64,000 nt of DNA from Megalonaias nervosa (taxonomy: Eukaryota > Mollusca > Bivalvia > Unionida > Unionidae), in contig JAECUM010000866.1 in NCBI GenBank assembly GCA_016617855.1, positions 1 through 64,000 on the forward strand, written 5' to 3'. The notes below the pieces were generated by a model, which saw nothing but the letters and a program-made list of their open reading frames with translations, was not told where the DNA came from and did no database searches. The position numbers were made by a program, and so were the translations under genes. Each line of letters opens with the position of its first letter. The stretch's first letter is position 1. This document shows, piece after piece, positions 12,098 to 23,707 of this stretch.

Positions 12098-15000
12098 TTA
12101 AACAATCAATAAACACGTTACTTCTCTGTAGTGGTCGATCGTGGCAATTTTACTGACAACGGCCTTTTTAATGCCTTTGACCTTTTTCTTGATACAGAAC
12201 ATTTTGGAGCGCTTTGAACTTTCCTAGGACCTTTTTATTGTCTACTCAGTAAAACGGACTATATTGTGGTTAATCGCTGAGATCGAAAAGTTCTTTGTCG
12301 TCAAACATGTCCTGATAAGGATCCTCTGCCTGAATCTCATAGACGAGCGAATCAGTGTCGGTCATGAGTAGTTGAGCGCGATCTCCATACCGTGACTTGA
12401 TGAAGTAATAATGGAAATCCAACATGAGCATTTTGGAAAGATCGAGTATGGCTCCAACGTACACAGGTTTATTGAGTTTCAGATGTGTTTTTCTGTATTC
12501 GACGGCTACCAGGTGTTCGTCAGAGATTTCTATTTGGACGAAAGCATGAGACGAGACAAGCTTATCATGGCGCTGCACATCGTTGACGATTTCAACTTTT
12601 CCGTTTTCGGATGTTTTCCGCGTTCTTGCCGAAGACGCTGTTGTTCATGAGTTTTAAAAAATCCTTTTCGAAGTCCATGGTGACCATCGTGCTCTGCTGC
12701 GCGTTAAAGTCAATGTAACATTTCGTCCAAGTTGCCTGATTAAACTTTAACGCGTGATAAACTTTCTGAAGCAGCAGCTGTGTTGCAGAGTTTGATCAAG
12801 CAGTCGATGATATAAGATGTACTTGGTTTTTCTCATGAGATTCGGCAAAAGGTTTGTTTCTTACTTTGGCGTTTCCCAGACCGAACTCGACCTTTTGCGT
12901 CATTTACTCCAGAGACAGTATCTCATTGTCGACCAGAAGTTTTTCCAGCACAGAACGGATACTCGTTGTGAAGCTCGTGCAAGTGTTCAGGATAGATCAG
13001 GTCGACTTCGACGAAATAATCTATATCATCGACGTTACCGCCCGAGCGCTCCTGCAGAAAGTGATCTGTGGTGATCCAGTGAAATCCACCCACAGGAAGT
13101 GGCTGCGACATAGCCCAACCATAGAGATGTTTTCGTCTAGATAAATGACGTACACGAGTGACTTAGTTGGATCGTAGTTGGACAGGTATTTGTTGCTGGC
13201 CACATCATGTTTTTTTTTATACTAACGACGGAAATTCCAAGTCGTACCGTCTGTACAGTAAACAAAAATATGTCCGGGTCTGTAAAGAGTTTGAGCTGTA
13301 CTCCACTCACCTTCAGCAGTGCATCCCATGCCAACCAGGATGCGTAGAAGTACCAGAGCGGGTCTAGCCGGTAACGTTTCTAGCATCTGTCCCTGAAATT
13401 TTGAAACACGTCCGCGAGTAACAACACACACGTTTTTAGATACACATCGTGGTAATCCCCGAGAGTCTAGCAACCAAATTTCGCCACACCAACAGTGCCA
13501 TGTCGTATTCGTCGTCGATGATATTGAACACATTTAAGTGGGATTGAAACGCATCTTTGGGACAAAGAGAAGCTTCATTAAACTGCGACCAGCCTTGTAA
13601 CGATAATTCCTTTTTGTTTTAGCAAACGTATTTTTTCGGATCGGCCTCGTCGAGGTGAGCAAAACCAGGACAATTTTTGGTTAATTCGTCCAACGGCGCA
13701 GACATAAACTGGAAACTTTCAATGAACCTGAAGGGTCCACGCGAGAACGACATGTAATTTTCAAAATTATTAGAAATACATCTGATTTTGGTTCTGACAT
13801 ATTTTAAGAGTTCTCTGACCCGCGGATGACTCAGCGTCTCCACGAAAAAGTGTCCATCGTACCCTCGTAGATTATAAGCGATCACTGGAATGAAATCTGG
13901 ATCCTTAAAGTTGGAATTGCATTGGTCATGAGCGGCGGAACGATAACGTCCAGAGATGTAACAGTGGTCTTTAAGTTTCCTATTGTCCGGTTTGAAAATA
14001 TCTTCACAAATGTGACAACGAAGCGCCGACCTGTGCTTCTGGTGTTCTGGCGTGTGCGGGATCAGCGGTGCTGAATATTTTTCTGATGTCGGTAATGCGT
14101 TTATATTCGGACATGAGCTGCTCAAAGAACCAGATGACTCAATCAGGACCACGACGCTGTCGATACGGCACCATAGCAGGTTTTGTAACCGATTGGCACG
14201 GCACGTACTGCTGCTTAACCTTTGTGAAAGATCGATCAGGATCAGGCTGAGGATGAGTTGCCTCCACTTTTTCCAGTATCGCTTCCGAATCAAACACGAT
14301 ATGAAAAGTCTGAGCAAATTTTCTGTTTGAGTTTTCAAACTGTAAACTATTTTCCCCTTCTCTGGCATCTGAACAACCTGTGTTTCCTTACGGTAACCTG
14401 AAGCCACGTGCTTACCTATCTTTTCCTGCCGTCAGAAACATTGCAAACACTTGTAACAGAAATGAGTCTTGTTATCGTGATTGGAGTACTGCGAGCTGCA
14501 CAGGCTACTAAAATCCTTGATCTAGATGAAATCCGACTGATAGTAAAGCAAATTGATGCTGTGATTTCAAATCAATAGCGGGTAGACCGTGTTAATCTTT
14601 TCTCCGTCTCCTGTTTTCCTCAAGACCAATGATGTTGATGGATAGATGTGTTTCCAATTTTGGGACATCTTTGACTTCCGCTGGAAACCGTATATGAGCT
14701 GTTTTGATGCTATCGAAATACGCATTGTAGTTGGAGACGCGATCCACGTGATCCGAAGCAGGATACAATGAGGAGAGCACCACCCAGACCAGACAGCTAT
14801 CGTCGTTGTTTTAGCGTCCGCGCACTCTTTTATCGCTGATATCATTTCGGGGAGTTCGACATATTTACCTCAAATAAGCGGCCGATATTTTGACGCTTGA
14901 AACGTGACTGAGTTCACTCCGACAAAGATCCACGCAGATCCTTTCTCCAGGAAATCTTCTATATGACTTTGGATATATGACCAGACGATGTTGACGATCG

Positions 15001-15667
15001 CGTTGAAATCGTCGACGCGAGAAACGATGACCAAATTTGATCTCAGCCAGACGTCGGCAGAGTTTTCTTGTTCTGCATGCGTGAAATGAACGTTAAAAGC
15101 AACATTAAGTTTGATAGCCGTATGTGTTTCAAGTTCTCGATCGATGGTCGGTTTCATCAGTCGCTGTAGCAGTTTTTTATCAGTACCGCGCGCGAGTATT
15201 TGCGGGTTGTCGTAAGCAAAACTTTTCGGTTTATCGTGGTGTCAGTGATCGGGTCTGTTGAAGGTCGATCAGGGGAAGCTTTTCAATTTCAGCTCGCCTC
15301 CGTCGACTCACGATCTAGTTTTGAAGTTCGAGCACTGCCGCCCTCGTTCTGAAATACGCTGTGGATTTCCACGTGAGTGCCTTGTACTCATCGCGCAGTT
15401 GTTTCGCATACCGTTGTTAGGTGATGATCTCTCGGTCGAGGACTTGGTTAAAATCCGACACGAGATCACCTCTAGGGAACTCCCACAGAAGTTCACCTAT
15501 CTGCACGATGAGTTCATCCAACGCAGCATTCGATCTGGGGTACCGTGCTTGTCGCTAAGTGATCCCGAAGTAAATCCCTCTAGACGATGGATGAGTTCAT
15601 TTCGAAGAATGACGTTTTGTTCGAGGTTGAGTATAATATTAACTCTGCGTTTCCTTTTCTCCATCAT
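12098..15667 (-). pseudogene. polB: Protein-primed DNA polymerase B, outer Polinton
   Basis: Replicates the element. In minus direction: a start at 15667 followed by an arginine- and leucine-rich N-terminus, an N-terminal block with LEKGSAWIFVGV (about 14920), and a Cys/His region CHICEDIFKP...DHC (about 13990-14025) followed by NLRGYDGHFFVETL (13840-13885). Then come the DVYLKT-type exonuclease/linker region near 13440, a polymerase motif A region around 13050-13170, motif B LKLMNNSVFGK near 12640, and motif C TDTDSLVY at 12339-12362. A basic tail ends at the stop at 12098. Frameshifts and stops occur throughout, and part of the C-terminus is deleted. Confidence 0.85.
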
Positions 15668-15945
15668 TGTGGCAATGGTTCAGATAAATTTATTTATCTT
15701 ATATTATATATATTTTTAAAATATATCTCTAATTGCTTGTCATTTTTCGATTTCTTCAATTGCTTGTATTTTTTCGAATTAGAGATAGAAATTTTCTCTT
15801 AATTATAATATAGCATAAGAAAAATGCCATCAATAGGAAATAGTCAGTGGTAGCAACAACCGGCGCCAGCGACATCAAGAGGCAAAAACAAATTGACGTG
15901 AGCCGTATTCCTGGTGGTTACGAGATCATTTAGACAATACTTTTT
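15668..15945 (-). promoter_or_regulatory. AT-rich upstream region of outer polB
   Basis: Non-coding AT-rich segment upstream of the polymerase. It contains TATATATTTTTAAAATATATCTCTAATTGCTT, almost repeated at the same place upstream of the inner polymerase (about 21905-21950). A downstream TATAGCATAA is also shared. Conservation between two copies whose genes have decayed suggests a promoter; this is inference. Confidence 0.4.
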
Positions 15946-16251
15946 TTAGCCAGCTGTGATGCTTCCATCGATAATGATGCCCCGTGCATGATCTTGATGA
16001 GTTCTTCTCGAGGCATGCTGGAGATGCTGTGTTTCTCTGTCGTATACGATGTTGAGCGTGCCATTGTCGTAGAGTTCTTTTTGCAGTGCCCCCGTGAGCA
16101 GCACGAGATATGTTCCTATGCCGACCACACTGGTGAGCGTGAGAGGCACACTGATGTCGATGTTGAGATTGTACGTGTTCACGATGGCATCATCGGGATC
16201 TTTACGATTTTCGACGAAGGCATCGGTAAGGTATCTGGTGTTGTCGGCCAT
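15946..16251 (-). pseudogene. Conserved Polinton protein 1 (unknown), outer copy
   Basis: 101-codon frame starting MADNTRYLTD. I do not recognise the family. It aligns with 22508-22872 in the inner element through NRK...AIVN.Y...IDI, then a hydrophobic patch VVGIGTYLVLLTG, then KEL.D.GT.NIVY. After about residue 80 the frame appears shifted, because another frame continues the similarity (REELIKIMHG) seen in the inner copy. It sits downstream of protein 2 on the same strand, as in the inner element. Confidence 0.5.
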
Positions 16252-16283
16252 GTCTTTCTCTATGTTTTAAGACTGGTATAACT

Positions 16284-16583
16284 TTAAGAACTTTTAAAAT
16301 ATTCCGTTAATATGCATCTCACACAGTGCTTCCGTTTTAGGTCTTCGTGGTAGATAACCCTGATGACATCGTTTTCTGACAACTCTCGAAGTTGTTCTCG
16401 CGTGAGCAAGATTTTCCTGCGCGCCACTCCTATGGCTCCCGTCGCGGCGAGATCTAAACTCACAGGAACGTTGTTTCTCACCAAGGTCGCAATGGCTTCG
16501 TCCAATATGTCTGGATTGTGAAAGATGACGTCGGTGATGAACACATCGTTGTCGTCGTTGGCCACGACATGGCTCGCAAACAT
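16284..16583 (-). CDS. Conserved Polinton protein 2 (unknown), intact in outer copy
   Basis: A 99-residue open frame with a methionine start, unbroken. The sequence includes VFITDVIFHNPDILDEAIAT, then LLTREQLRELSENDVIRVIY and a C-terminal CVRC pair. No known domain recognised. The same protein is found at 22918-23698 in the inner element, there split by a MITE. Conservation in two copies and in place between proteins 1 and 3 shows it is a true element gene. An internal structural protein is possible but unproven. Confidence 0.6.
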   Translation of the reverse strand: MFASHVVANDDNDVFITDVIFHNPDILDEAIATLVRNNVPVSLDLAATGAIGVARRKILLTREQLRELSENDVIRVIYHEDLKRKHCVRCILTEYFKSS

Positions 16584-16639
16584 TTTTTGTATTAGAGAAT
16601 GACTATTAAAATAAGCATAATGGATGGATGTCTGAAAAC

Positions 16640-17131
16640 ACTTTTTAGTAGGCCTTTTCGAAGCGACTCAATGACATCGAAGCCAGATCGATCACGATAG
16701 CGTTCTCAGCTCGCGAATCAGCAGGGAAATATCGAATTTACCACGACGCCGGTTATGATCGGATTTTGCTGAACACTTTTTGATACGCTAGAAAAACCTG
16801 ATTGGTGGTGTTTTGTTGGCCTTTTTTGCTTCTAACGCGGGCTCCATCCGCTTCACCATCGTTTGCAAAGCTAATCCAGCTACGGATGAAATCAGCATGA
16901 ACGGATTGGCCATATTGACCGTGGACACGATCCCTGCCGCAGTCACAGGTAGATGTGCTGCTGCGACGATTGTCAGTAAACGTAGGTAATGTCGATACGC
17001 GCGACTGTACACGTAGACTTTTTGATGGTAGTAGCGGTAATATAATTCGAGTTCTTTCCGGACCTCGTCCGACAGATTCTCGTTGAAGTGATTAAAATTG
17101 ATGATCGGTCTCAGACTATACTAAACTCTGG
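16640..17131 (-). pseudogene. Conserved Polinton protein 3 with hydrophobic segment, outer copy
   Basis: Open core 16788-17012, with extension upstream (NHFNENLSDEVRKELELYYR) and downstream in other frames. The middle is hydrophobic and glycine/alanine rich (LLTIVAAAHLPVTAAGIVST and MLISSVAGLAL), suggesting a membrane-interacting or amphipathic protein. It is followed by MVKRMEPALEAKK. The inner copy (24630-25097) keeps the same order, including YYHxKVxVYxxAY and RRMEPALEAK. Function unknown; a membrane-active virion protein is one possibility. Confidence 0.5.
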
Positions 17132-17134
17132 AAC

Positions 17135-18204
17135 AACACCTCCAGTTGCAGCAGATGCTCACTCAGAAAATTCATGTACTTTTCGACTCTAAACCTACGC
17201 TGCTCGATATCACTCCGTATCTTTGGTTTAATATCAGTTACCTTCGCAAGAAAACCGAAGTTTATATTTATTTATATGAGCAGATTGAGTCTGACAAGAT
17301 CTTCTAGAGTATCATGAGTGGCCTGTATCTGAATCGTCTCTAAGTAGGTATATGCCGATAGAATATTTGTGACATCGACTACAGAGTCTAGTTTATGGTA
17401 ATACCTGTAAAGGTGATAAAACATCATCACTATTCTCTCCACGTTGAGGTTAACATTCTCGTACAATATTAATTCAGGAGTAACTCTTGTCAAGATATCC
17501 TGGTTAAAGAAAACATATCGATGTACTTATACACGTTGAACTTTCTGTACACGATATTTTTCTGCATCTCAGGTTCTGCAACTGGTGGATAACCGAAATT
17601 TCCTTTAGAAATCTTACTCACAGATCTCACTGTGTCTGTGAGCTTAGACTTCGACAGATTTAAACTTTCCAGATAACGATATGCTTCCACGACCAAATTT
17701 GGATAGATTTTTCCAAGCTGAAGATACACAAGGAGATAAAATATCGCCTCCATGGCTTTATTTGGCAGTTCAAAAGCCGTCTCGTCGGGAACATTAACGT
17801 TTAGTTCGTCAAGCGCCATCACCTCCACGATGACATCCATGGCCTTGGACTCTAATCCGGCAAACTGAAAAAATTTTCATTTGTCGACGGCATCGCGGAG
17901 TTTTCGGTTTCCTCGAAAATGTTTTCGTGCCACGACTTTATCCATGCAGTCCTGGTCATTTTTGTGCGCATTGTCGTCTTCCTTCGTTTTCACAATGGCG
18001 TCGACGATTCCAGGATGTAGTTCCTTGATGATGGCGTGAACGAACCCGTCGATGCCTCTGTCGTTGCAGAATTTGAACACACCAAAATACCTGTCGATGG
18101 TGTCTCTCATGCGTCTCACTGAAAGTTGAGACCGTTTGACCTCATCGTGCTTCCATTTTTCATAGGCGTGAGCAAAGGTATGGTCAGACGTGTTTAATGT
18201 TGGA
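17135..18204 (-). pseudogene. Conserved Polinton protein 4, helical (unknown), outer copy
   Basis: Three consecutive minus-strand frames (17877-18119, 17490-17840, 17272-17493) form a predicted mostly helical protein. The N-terminal part has DTIDRYFGVFKFCNDR, the middle PNKAMEAIFYLLVYLQLGKIYPN, and the end YLETIQIQATHDTLEDLVRLN. Each piece has a counterpart in order at 25099-26325 of the inner element. No family recognised. The 5' end fades near 18200, where the inner element begins. Confidence 0.5.
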
Positions 18205-18222
18205 TATTTTTGTGTCCAAAGG

Positions 18223-21200
18223 CTAATGTGGAGATACCACTAGTGCGTTATCTTTAATCATCGAATGCACACAGACCTTTTTATTCATGAGTAAATTGGC
18301 TATGTGATGTAGATCTGACTTGAATGTTCTCATGGTGTAATGATGGAGATGTCCATTCACAGCGTTTCTGTAATGGTTTGTTGTAGCTCTGTGATGGACG
18401 GTGGTTTTAGTGACACCTTTGAATTTTGTATGGATTACGCCTGTGTTTGTGGTGAAGCAGTACATTTTGGATCGTAATGCGATTAATTCGACTATCGGAT
18501 CACCATAGGTTTCGTCCTTGATCTTTCCAAGAACCTTTATATTATCTGCATAGTAAAACAGACTATTTCGCGGATAATCACTGAGGTCAAAGTGTTCTCT
18601 GTGATCGTACATATCCTGGTAAACATCTTCTGTCTGATTCTCATAGATGAGTGAATCGGTATCCGTCTTGAGTAGACTAACGCGATTAGCATTTTAGAAA
18701 GACTGATCCAGCGTAAACGGGTTTATCTAGTTTAAGCTTGGTTTTTCTGAACTCGATCGTGATCGGGACTAATTCTTCGTCAAAGATTTTCATGTGCATG
18801 AAGGCATCCGATGAGACTAATTTATCTCGTCGTTCCGAGTCGTTAAAGATTTCGATGTCTTTGCGTTTTATGGCGTTTTTGATGGTTTTTCCGAAGACGC
18901 TATTATTCGTGAGTTTGAAGAAATCCTTGTCGAAGTCCGTGTTAGTTTTGGTTCGCTGTGTCGTATTAAAGTTAATGTAACTTTTCATCCGCGTCGGTTG
19001 ATTAAACTTAATTGGACGATGAACTTGATCAAGAATGAGTCCTTCAGCACCTAATCTAGTAAACGGTGTTGCATTATGTATTTGGTCTTTTTCATGAGAT
19101 TGGGTATAAGTTTTTCACCTTAGCATCTCTAAGGCCAAATTTGTCTTTTGGTGTTCTTTGTTCCGACAAGAGCATCTCGTTGGAGACCAGGAGTTGTCCA
19201 GCGCAGAAGGGATAATCGTTGTGGAGATCATGTAAGTGTTGTGGGTAGGTCAAATCGATCTCGCTAAATTGCCAACGTCGTTGACGTAACCGTCCGAGCG
19301 TTCCTTCATAAACTGTTCACCGGATATCCAGCGAAATCAACCGGTGGGAAGAGATTGTGACATAGCCCAGTCATAAAGATTGTTTGCGCAAGATGACGGC
19401 TGTAGACGGGTGTCTTCGTCGGATCGTTGTTGGTCATGTTCTTGTTATTGTCGATGGCATGTTTTTTGGTGACGACGGTGATTACCCCTCGCACCATCTG
19501 CTCTGTAAACATAAACATGTCCGGGTCCGTGAAAAGCTTGAGTTGCACCTGACTTGTTTTAAGTAAGACGTCCAATAATAAACCGGGGGATGAAAAGTAC
19601 CATAGAGGATCCAATTGATAATGTTTCTGGGAGGTATTTCTGAAATTTTGAAACACGTCTGCAAGAAACAGCACATCGATTTTCAGATACACATTGTGGT
19701 AATCGCTGAGAGTCTGACAGCCAAAGGTGATGTGTTCTAAGTAGAGTGAGAAATAAAATGCGTCTTGGAGAGGAAGAGAAGTTTCCTCAAACCGTGACCA
19801 TCTGTCGATGTACTCGTAAGGATAAATTCCTTTTTGTTTGAGCAGATGTATTTTGTCTGGATCGGTGTCGTCGAGATGAGTAAAGACTGGACAGTTCCTT
19901 TTGCGAGTTTGTCCAGCAATGCTGACATAAACTGAAACGAATCAATAAATTGGAAGGGTCCGATCGAGAATGATAGGTACTTCTCAAAATTATGGGGGAT
20001 GCATGTGATTTCGTTCCCACCGATTTTAAAAGTTCTTTGACACGCGGATGGTTTAATGCCGCGATGATAAAGTGTTCGTCACACCTTCGTAAATTGTGAG
20101 CGATGTCTGGAATGAACTGGGGCTCTTTGAAATAGAGGTTGCATTGGAAGTGAGCAGCACCACGATAACGTCATGTGATGTGGCAGTGGTCTCTGACATT
20201 TTTATCGTGCGGTTGGAAATACTCTTCGCAGATATGACAACGCTGTGCTGACTTGTGTTGTTTATGTTGTTCTGGCGTGAGTGGAATCAGTGGTGCTGGA
20301 TTTTCCGATGTCTGTGATGCGTGTATACTCAGACACGAGCTGCTCAAAGAACCAGACCATACACTCTGCACCACGATGCTGACGATAGGGGGATGACAGG
20401 CGATCGTCTGCTGAACAACACGTTTATTAGCCGATAGGGTTTTTGCTTCACTTGGGTAAAAGATTGGTCGGGATCCGGTAGTCTTTCCACTTTTCCCAGT
20501 ATCTCTTCCGAGTCGAAGACGATATGAAACGTCTGTGCGTATATTTTGCGGTTGTTTTCGAACTGTAAATTATTTTTCCCTCTTCTGGCATCTGAGCGGC
20601 TTGTGTTTCTTGTCAATAACCCATCGCTAGATGCTCATCCAGTTTTTCTGCCTCGAAAAATATTGCAATAATCTATAGCAAAATTAGCTATATCTTCATG
20701 CTTAGTGTATTGAGATCTGCACAGACGGCTAAAATCTTTGATCCAGCTGAAATGCGATTGATAGTAAAATAAGTTGATACTGCTTTGTGAAGCTGTTTTG
20801 GAGAACAGCAAAAAGAAAACAGTGTATTTGTCTTTCTTGAGACCAAAGACATTGACGGAAAGACCATTAAGTGCTTCTAATGTGGGGACGTCTTTAATTC
20901 TGGCTGGAAACTGGATATGTCCTGTTTGGATGATATTGAGTTTATAGAGAGATACGCGACAGGAGTGATCTTCAGCAGGATGATGAGCAGAAAGCACTGC
21001 TCAGACCAGGCATAAGTCATGCTTGTTTTTAACGTTCACATAGGCTTTAGTCGATAAAATCTTTTTGGGAAGTTTGACATAGTGACCTCTCCATGTCGGA
21101 CTGTATTTGGAGACTCCAAATCCGATCGACTTGACTCCGGCTGAGACCCATGCGGATCCTCGTTCCTGATAATCTTCTATGCTACGTTAAATGAACGACC

Positions 21201-21874
21201 AGATGATATCAAGAATCTCGATGAAATGACTGCCACGAGAAATGATGACGCATTTTGATCTGATCCAGTTATCGATGCTCTTTTCTTTTCCCGTGAAATG
21301 AATGTTAAAAGCAACACTCAGTTTGATAGCCACATGACACACTTAAGCTCTTGAAGAACAGCAGCTTTCATCAGTTGTTGCAGAGTTATTTATGGACTCC
21401 TTGAGCAAGCACTTTTAGATGATCATAAACAAACTCTTTGTCAGCCCCTTTAAAAGCTTTTTCACTTTATCGCGGTGTGAGTGTTTTACGATGCAAGTCT
21501 ATCTTGGGCAGTTTCTTAATTTCAGCTCGCCTCCACCTACTCATCACCTCGTCCTGAGGCTTTAGAACTTCTGCTTCCGATCTGGGATACTCTGTGATGT
21601 TACCCGTGAGTGTTGTACTCCTCGCGTAATTGTTTAGCATATCTCTGCAGTGTGATAATGTCGCTTCCAAGAAGGCTTTTAAACTCACGGACGAATTGAC
21701 CCCGATTACTGTGATCGCATGGATATTCCTTCAGAAAATCTCGCACTTCTCCAGCAAGTTCATACAGCGCGGCAGTAGATGACGTGCTCGCCGCTGCTTG
21801 ATGCTGAAGTAGATCTCCTTTAACTTACGAATGATCTCATGCCGCAGAATCAAATTTTGGCTCGCCCTTTTCAT
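18223..21874 (-). pseudogene. polB: Protein-primed DNA polymerase B, inner Polinton
   Basis: Second polymerase copy, same family as 12098-15667. In minus direction: N-terminus at 21874 (MKRASQNLILRHE), a region with LNGLSVNVFGLKKDKYTVFF near 20830, and CHICEEYFQPHDKNVRDHCH near 20190. Then ADVFQNFRNTSQKHYQLDPL (19610-19660), motif B FFKLTNNSVFGKT (about 18890-18930), motif C TDTDSLIYEN (about 18637-18666), and a C-terminal part with ELIALRSKMYCF (about 18460-18500). The C-terminus is nearly full length. Frameshifts separate at least six pieces. Confidence 0.87.
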
Positions 21875-22102
21875 CGTAATATCGATGGTTCAGATACGTT
21901 TTTAGCTTATATATAATATACTATTTTGCAATATATCTCTAATTGCTTCTTAATGTTTCGTTTTCAATCGTTATATCGATGATTCAGGTAAGTTTATATG
22001 TATATTTAATTGCTCGATTATAGATAAAAGTTTTATCTTAATAATTATATAGCATAATTGAAAATATCATCTCAAATTTAATGGTTGTTTCAGAGAACCA
22101 CA
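21875..22102 (-). promoter_or_regulatory. AT-rich upstream region of inner polB
   Basis: Counterpart of 15668-15945, sharing ATATAATATA, TTTTGCAATATATCTCTAATTGCTT and ATATAGCATAA. It lies between minus-strand polB and the plus-strand 51-residue gene at 22103, so it could serve both directions. Confidence 0.4.
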
Positions 22103-22258
22103 ATGAGATGCCACAAAACCTACGAGGTGAGTACTGTGCTCAGCATCATCAAACGAGGAAGCTTAGGCTCTCAGAGATTTGGAGTGGGTGTCCCCGGACG
22201 CTTGTATGTATGTCAGAACTGCGGTAGTAAAAACATCAGTGATCCAACATTACGATAA
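22103..22258 (+). CDS. 51-residue cysteine-pair protein, intact
   Basis: Starts MRCHKTYEV and contains YVCQNCGSKN near the end. C3/H4 with C37-x2-C40 could form a small zinc ribbon, although only three or four ligands are visible. The middle is glycine/arginine rich (RGSLGSQRFGVGVPGR). It is unbroken although its neighbours are decayed, and lies divergently to polB. I do not recognise it and see no copy in the outer element. Confidence 0.45.
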   Translation: MRCHKTYEVSTVLSIIKRGSLGSQRFGVGVPGRLYVCQNCGSKNISDPTLR

Positions 22259-22305
22259 AGTAAGAAAAAAAACCAGAATATCAGTATTAAAAAGCTACAC
22301 ATATT

Positions 22306-22437
22306 ATGGATATCTACATAGCAACGATTAAAGATGTTGCAGACGGCAGGGCTGTCCAGGACGCTGTTGTCCACAGCATTAGCGATGCAGCTGCTGACAC
22401 CTCTGTGAACAATGAGGTTGACCAGGCTTTCTTCTGA
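22306..22437 (+). CDS. 43-residue acidic open frame (unknown)
   Basis: Short unbroken frame starting MDIYIATIKDVADGRAVQDA, alanine- and aspartate-rich and probably helical. It follows the 51-residue frame by 47 bases on the same strand. It may be a real small gene or chance. Confidence 0.3.
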   Translation: MDIYIATIKDVADGRAVQDAVVHSISDAAADTSVNNEVDQAFF

Positions 22438-22507
22438 GGACAGGCCAAAAAACTACAACTACAACACACAGATGGATTCACCCGGGATATATTTACATTG
22501 AGTATAT

Positions 22508-22872
22508 TTACACTATATGGATACACCGTATAATGAGATTAATGAGTTCTTCTCGAGTCACGCTGGATATGCTATGTTTCATCAGCAGAGATTTATTGTA
22601 GACGATGTTGATCGTACCGTGGTCTTGGAGTTCTTTTTGCTGCTCCGCTGTAATCAGCACGAGATCTCTTCCTATGTCAACCACTTTGGCGAAAATAAGT
22701 GTTACAGCGATGTCAATATGATGATGATACAGGTTCACGATTGCTGAATTGAGCTCTTTACGATTATCGATGTGGGCAAAGGTAAGATCTCGCGTGTGGT
22801 CAACCTCGTTGTGAGCACTTTGTTATGATCCACTTTGTCGCCAGGGTTGTGGACAACAGAGTTGTCGGCCAT
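22508..22872 (-). pseudogene. Conserved Polinton protein 1 (unknown), inner copy
   Basis: Begins MADNSVVHN at 22872 and is frameshifted near 22780. From there NRKELNSAIVNLYHHHIDI, then VVDIGRDLVLITAEQQKELQ and DHGTINIVY continue, matching the outer copy at 15946-16251. The shared MADN start in both copies supports the chosen start. Function unknown. Confidence 0.5.
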
Positions 22873-22917
22873 GTCTGTCTCTGGCCACGCTGTGGCTGGC
22901 AATGGTGTCTCTATGTT

Positions 22918-23698
22918 TTAAGACAGTGATAATTTTAAGAGTTTCTTGAGGTATTCTGTTTCCATGCATCTCACACAATGTTCCAAATAAGGTCCTCGTG
23001 GAAAATGATTCTGATGACGTCATGATCTGATAACTGTCTTCGCTGTTCCCGTGTGAGTAAAAGTTGTCTTTGTGCTACTCCTACATCTTCGCAAGCCAAG
23101 GTTCCGATAACTCTATCTACACCTAGGCGTATCGAACAGATATTTCTGTTCTCCGGGTCTGTGAATTTCACTGGATGCGGTGGCTTGCCGCCGCATCCAA
23201 TCAAATTAAAGTTGTTCAAATTTGAACACTGTTGGCTGATAAATAAGCAATTTTCCAGTGTCGGTCCGTGTTTGCACAAATACCGTTCACTCAAATACAC
23301 CTGTATTGGCTTCCCTCTGGTACATAGTCATACTTTCGATGTTAAACTTACAAAGTATCCTTTTTAGGTCAATTGCAACCACCGTTTTCGGCTGATGTAC
23401 AATGCACCACGCTATTGGTTAGTTGGAATTACATATTAAGGAAGGTAACACATGAAATCCAATAGATGTCGCTAGGACAAAGCACCAATATAGCTGTTCG
23501 ATCCGTTAAGTGTAGATAGGGTTATCGGAACCTTGGCTAGTGAAGATGCTACTCTATGGCTCTCTTCATGGTAAGCATTAAGGTGACAGGAGAGTTGTTT
23601 CTGACCACGGTCGCGATGGCTTCCTCGAGGATTTCTTTATTATGCAAGATCACGTCGGTGATGAAGACCTCTTCGTCGTCGTAGTCAACTCTGATCAT
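22918..23698 (-). pseudogene. Conserved Polinton protein 2, inner copy, split by a MITE
   Basis: Starts at 23698 (MIRVDYDDEEVFITDVILHN). It is interrupted after the NNSPVTLM region by a 468-bp inverted-repeat element (23081-23548). It then continues with VAQRQLLLTREQRRQLSDHD and FHEDL (about 22985-23060) and ends with CVRCMETEYLKKL in a shifted frame, stop at 22918. The intact relative is at 16284-16583. Confidence 0.6.
23081..23548. mobile_element. MITE-like inverted-repeat transposon
   Basis: The ends are inverted copies of about 50 bp: CATCTTCGCAAGCCAAGGTTCC at 23084 and its reverse complement near 23521-23548 with few differences, then CGATAAC(T/C)CTATCTACAC. It is flanked by CTACTCCTA (23075-23083) and CTACTCTAT (23549-23557), a target duplication of about 8 bp with one base difference. 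The interior codes for nothing recognisable. The uninterrupted gene at 16284-16583 gives the empty site. An 8-bp duplication suits the hAT superfamily; the assignment is tentative. Confidence 0.75.
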
Positions 23699-23707
23699 GG
23701 ATGAGGA

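Noticed and set aside
15258..15719. 153-codon plus-strand frame
   Set aside because: It is antisense to the N-terminal part of the outer polymerase, whose minus-strand sequence is conserved in the inner copy.
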